Source of the DNA: Fulvia fulva
Lineage: Eukaryota; Ascomycota; Dothideomycetes; Mycosphaerellales; Mycosphaerellaceae
Length of the DNA stretch: 64,000 nt
Reading direction: 5' to 3'
Assembly: GCF_020509005.1 (NCBI RefSeq)
Contig: NC_063016.1
Location: forward strand, 4,402,001 to 4,466,000
Of the stretch, positions 63,601-64,000 are shown in pieces (within the stretch, counting starts at the first letter, position 1; each line of letters starts with the position of its first letter). The notes beneath the pieces are model-generated. The model searched no databases and was not told where the DNA came from. It was given only the letters and a program-made list of their open reading frames with translations. The position numbers and the translations under genes were made by a program.

Positions 63601-64000
63601 TGGGAATGGTGCCGATGCTGTTGAGTACGTGGATGCTGCTATGAAGCAAGATGGAGGGCCGCGATCGCGGGTGAGGCCCGACTTAATCTTGATGGATTGT
63701 CAGGTATGTCTACGTCTACACTTAACCACGGCTGTGTCATGTTGACCCGTATCGTAGATGCCGGTCCTTGATGGCTATGATGCGACGCGGCGGCTGAGGA
63801 CAGAGCTGAAGTATGAGGGACCTATTGTTGCGCTTACTGCGAGCGCGATTGAAGGTGATAGGAAGAAATGTTTGGATGCTGGCATGGTGAGTCTAAGTGA
63901 TTTGCAGATTGTTGTTGTCGACGTTGCTGACTCGGTGTTGCAGGACGATCATCTCATCAAGCCTATGTCGAGGAAGCAGCTCAGTCAGACAATTCAGAAG
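60615..64000 (+). CDS. PAS-domain hybrid histidine kinase (3' end outside window)
   Basis: ATG 60615. Introns by frame: 61153-61335 (uncertain), 62972-63024, 63144-63197, 63704-63757, 63887-63943. Layout: an N-terminal PAS-like region (LLDHLPVPCIYLTTDHRIAYYN), a second PAS with PAC (YWKECIHPDDLPKL...RYFTDRIVPFRDFG), a third PAS-like part (LVNNMPVNMFTLDED), then HisKA with FLANMSHELRTPIAG (phosphoacceptor His codon 62643-62645), ATPase N-box MITNAIKFTSTGYVKL, G1 EDTGIGIDDE, G2 GGSGLGLSIARK, and a receiver domain: HILLVEDNLVNKKVV, phosphoacceptor Asp codon 63695-63697 (LILMD), LTASAI and HLIKPM. All catalytic residues are present. Such kinases feed the fungal HPt-response-regulator relay; the signal is unknown. 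The alternative first splice retains 61153-61254 as coding and uses an acceptor near 61366. Confidence 0.9.

Overview
The window is nuclear DNA of a filamentous ascomycete, most likely a dothideomycete. Evidence: 40-106 bp GT-AG introns with CTRAY-type branch points, fungus-specific families (SAT4/PTH11-type membrane protein, HET-domain protein, Zn2Cys6 regulators, PAS hybrid histidine kinase), and Ty3/gypsy and Tad-like LINE elements carrying the CpA-to-TpA signature of repeat-induced point mutation (RIP). It has two compartments with a sharp boundary near 25.65-25.75 kb.

Positions 1-25.7 kb are a nested transposon graveyard with no host gene I could recognise. An old minus-strand coding-like element (C: 12706-14096, 17421-17571, 24798-about 25640) is interrupted by LINE2 and by gypsy element B2 (complete, 17572-24792, 184-bp LTRs, GCTAC target duplication). 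A second gypsy copy, B1, ends at 12705 and is itself interrupted three times: by gypsy element A (only its 3' part is in the window), by a solo A-family LTR (2544-2986), and by LINE1. A, B1, B2, C and LINE2 are heavily RIP-mutated. The solo LTR and LINE1 (7170-12025) are not. LINE1 keeps two intact overlapping ORFs, and its 16-bp target duplication already carries B1's RIP-type bases, so it landed after RIP of its host element.

Positions 25.9-64 kb are a normal gene region, with one more degraded LINE (LINE3, about 30741-34990) as an island. From left to right: a broken SnoaL-like gene; a SAT4-family seven-helix membrane protein; a decayed F-box gene; an SQT1-like WD40 ribosome-assembly chaperone; a PIC2-type mitochondrial phosphate/copper carrier; a seven-exon Zn2Cys6 regulator; a UPC2-like Zn2Cys6 regulator; an alcohol dehydrogenase pseudogene with several indels; a HAK potassium transporter with one in-frame stop; a HET-domain protein; a 71-residue hydrophilic protein; an unknown membrane protein; a delta(24)-sterol-reductase-like FAD enzyme; and a PAS hybrid histidine kinase running off the right edge.

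No biosynthetic cluster or operon-like logic links these genes. The coherent story is the timing of transposition relative to RIP, plus gene decay in the accessory-looking stretches. Exon boundaries were read by eye from splice signals and frame continuity. No database search was possible.
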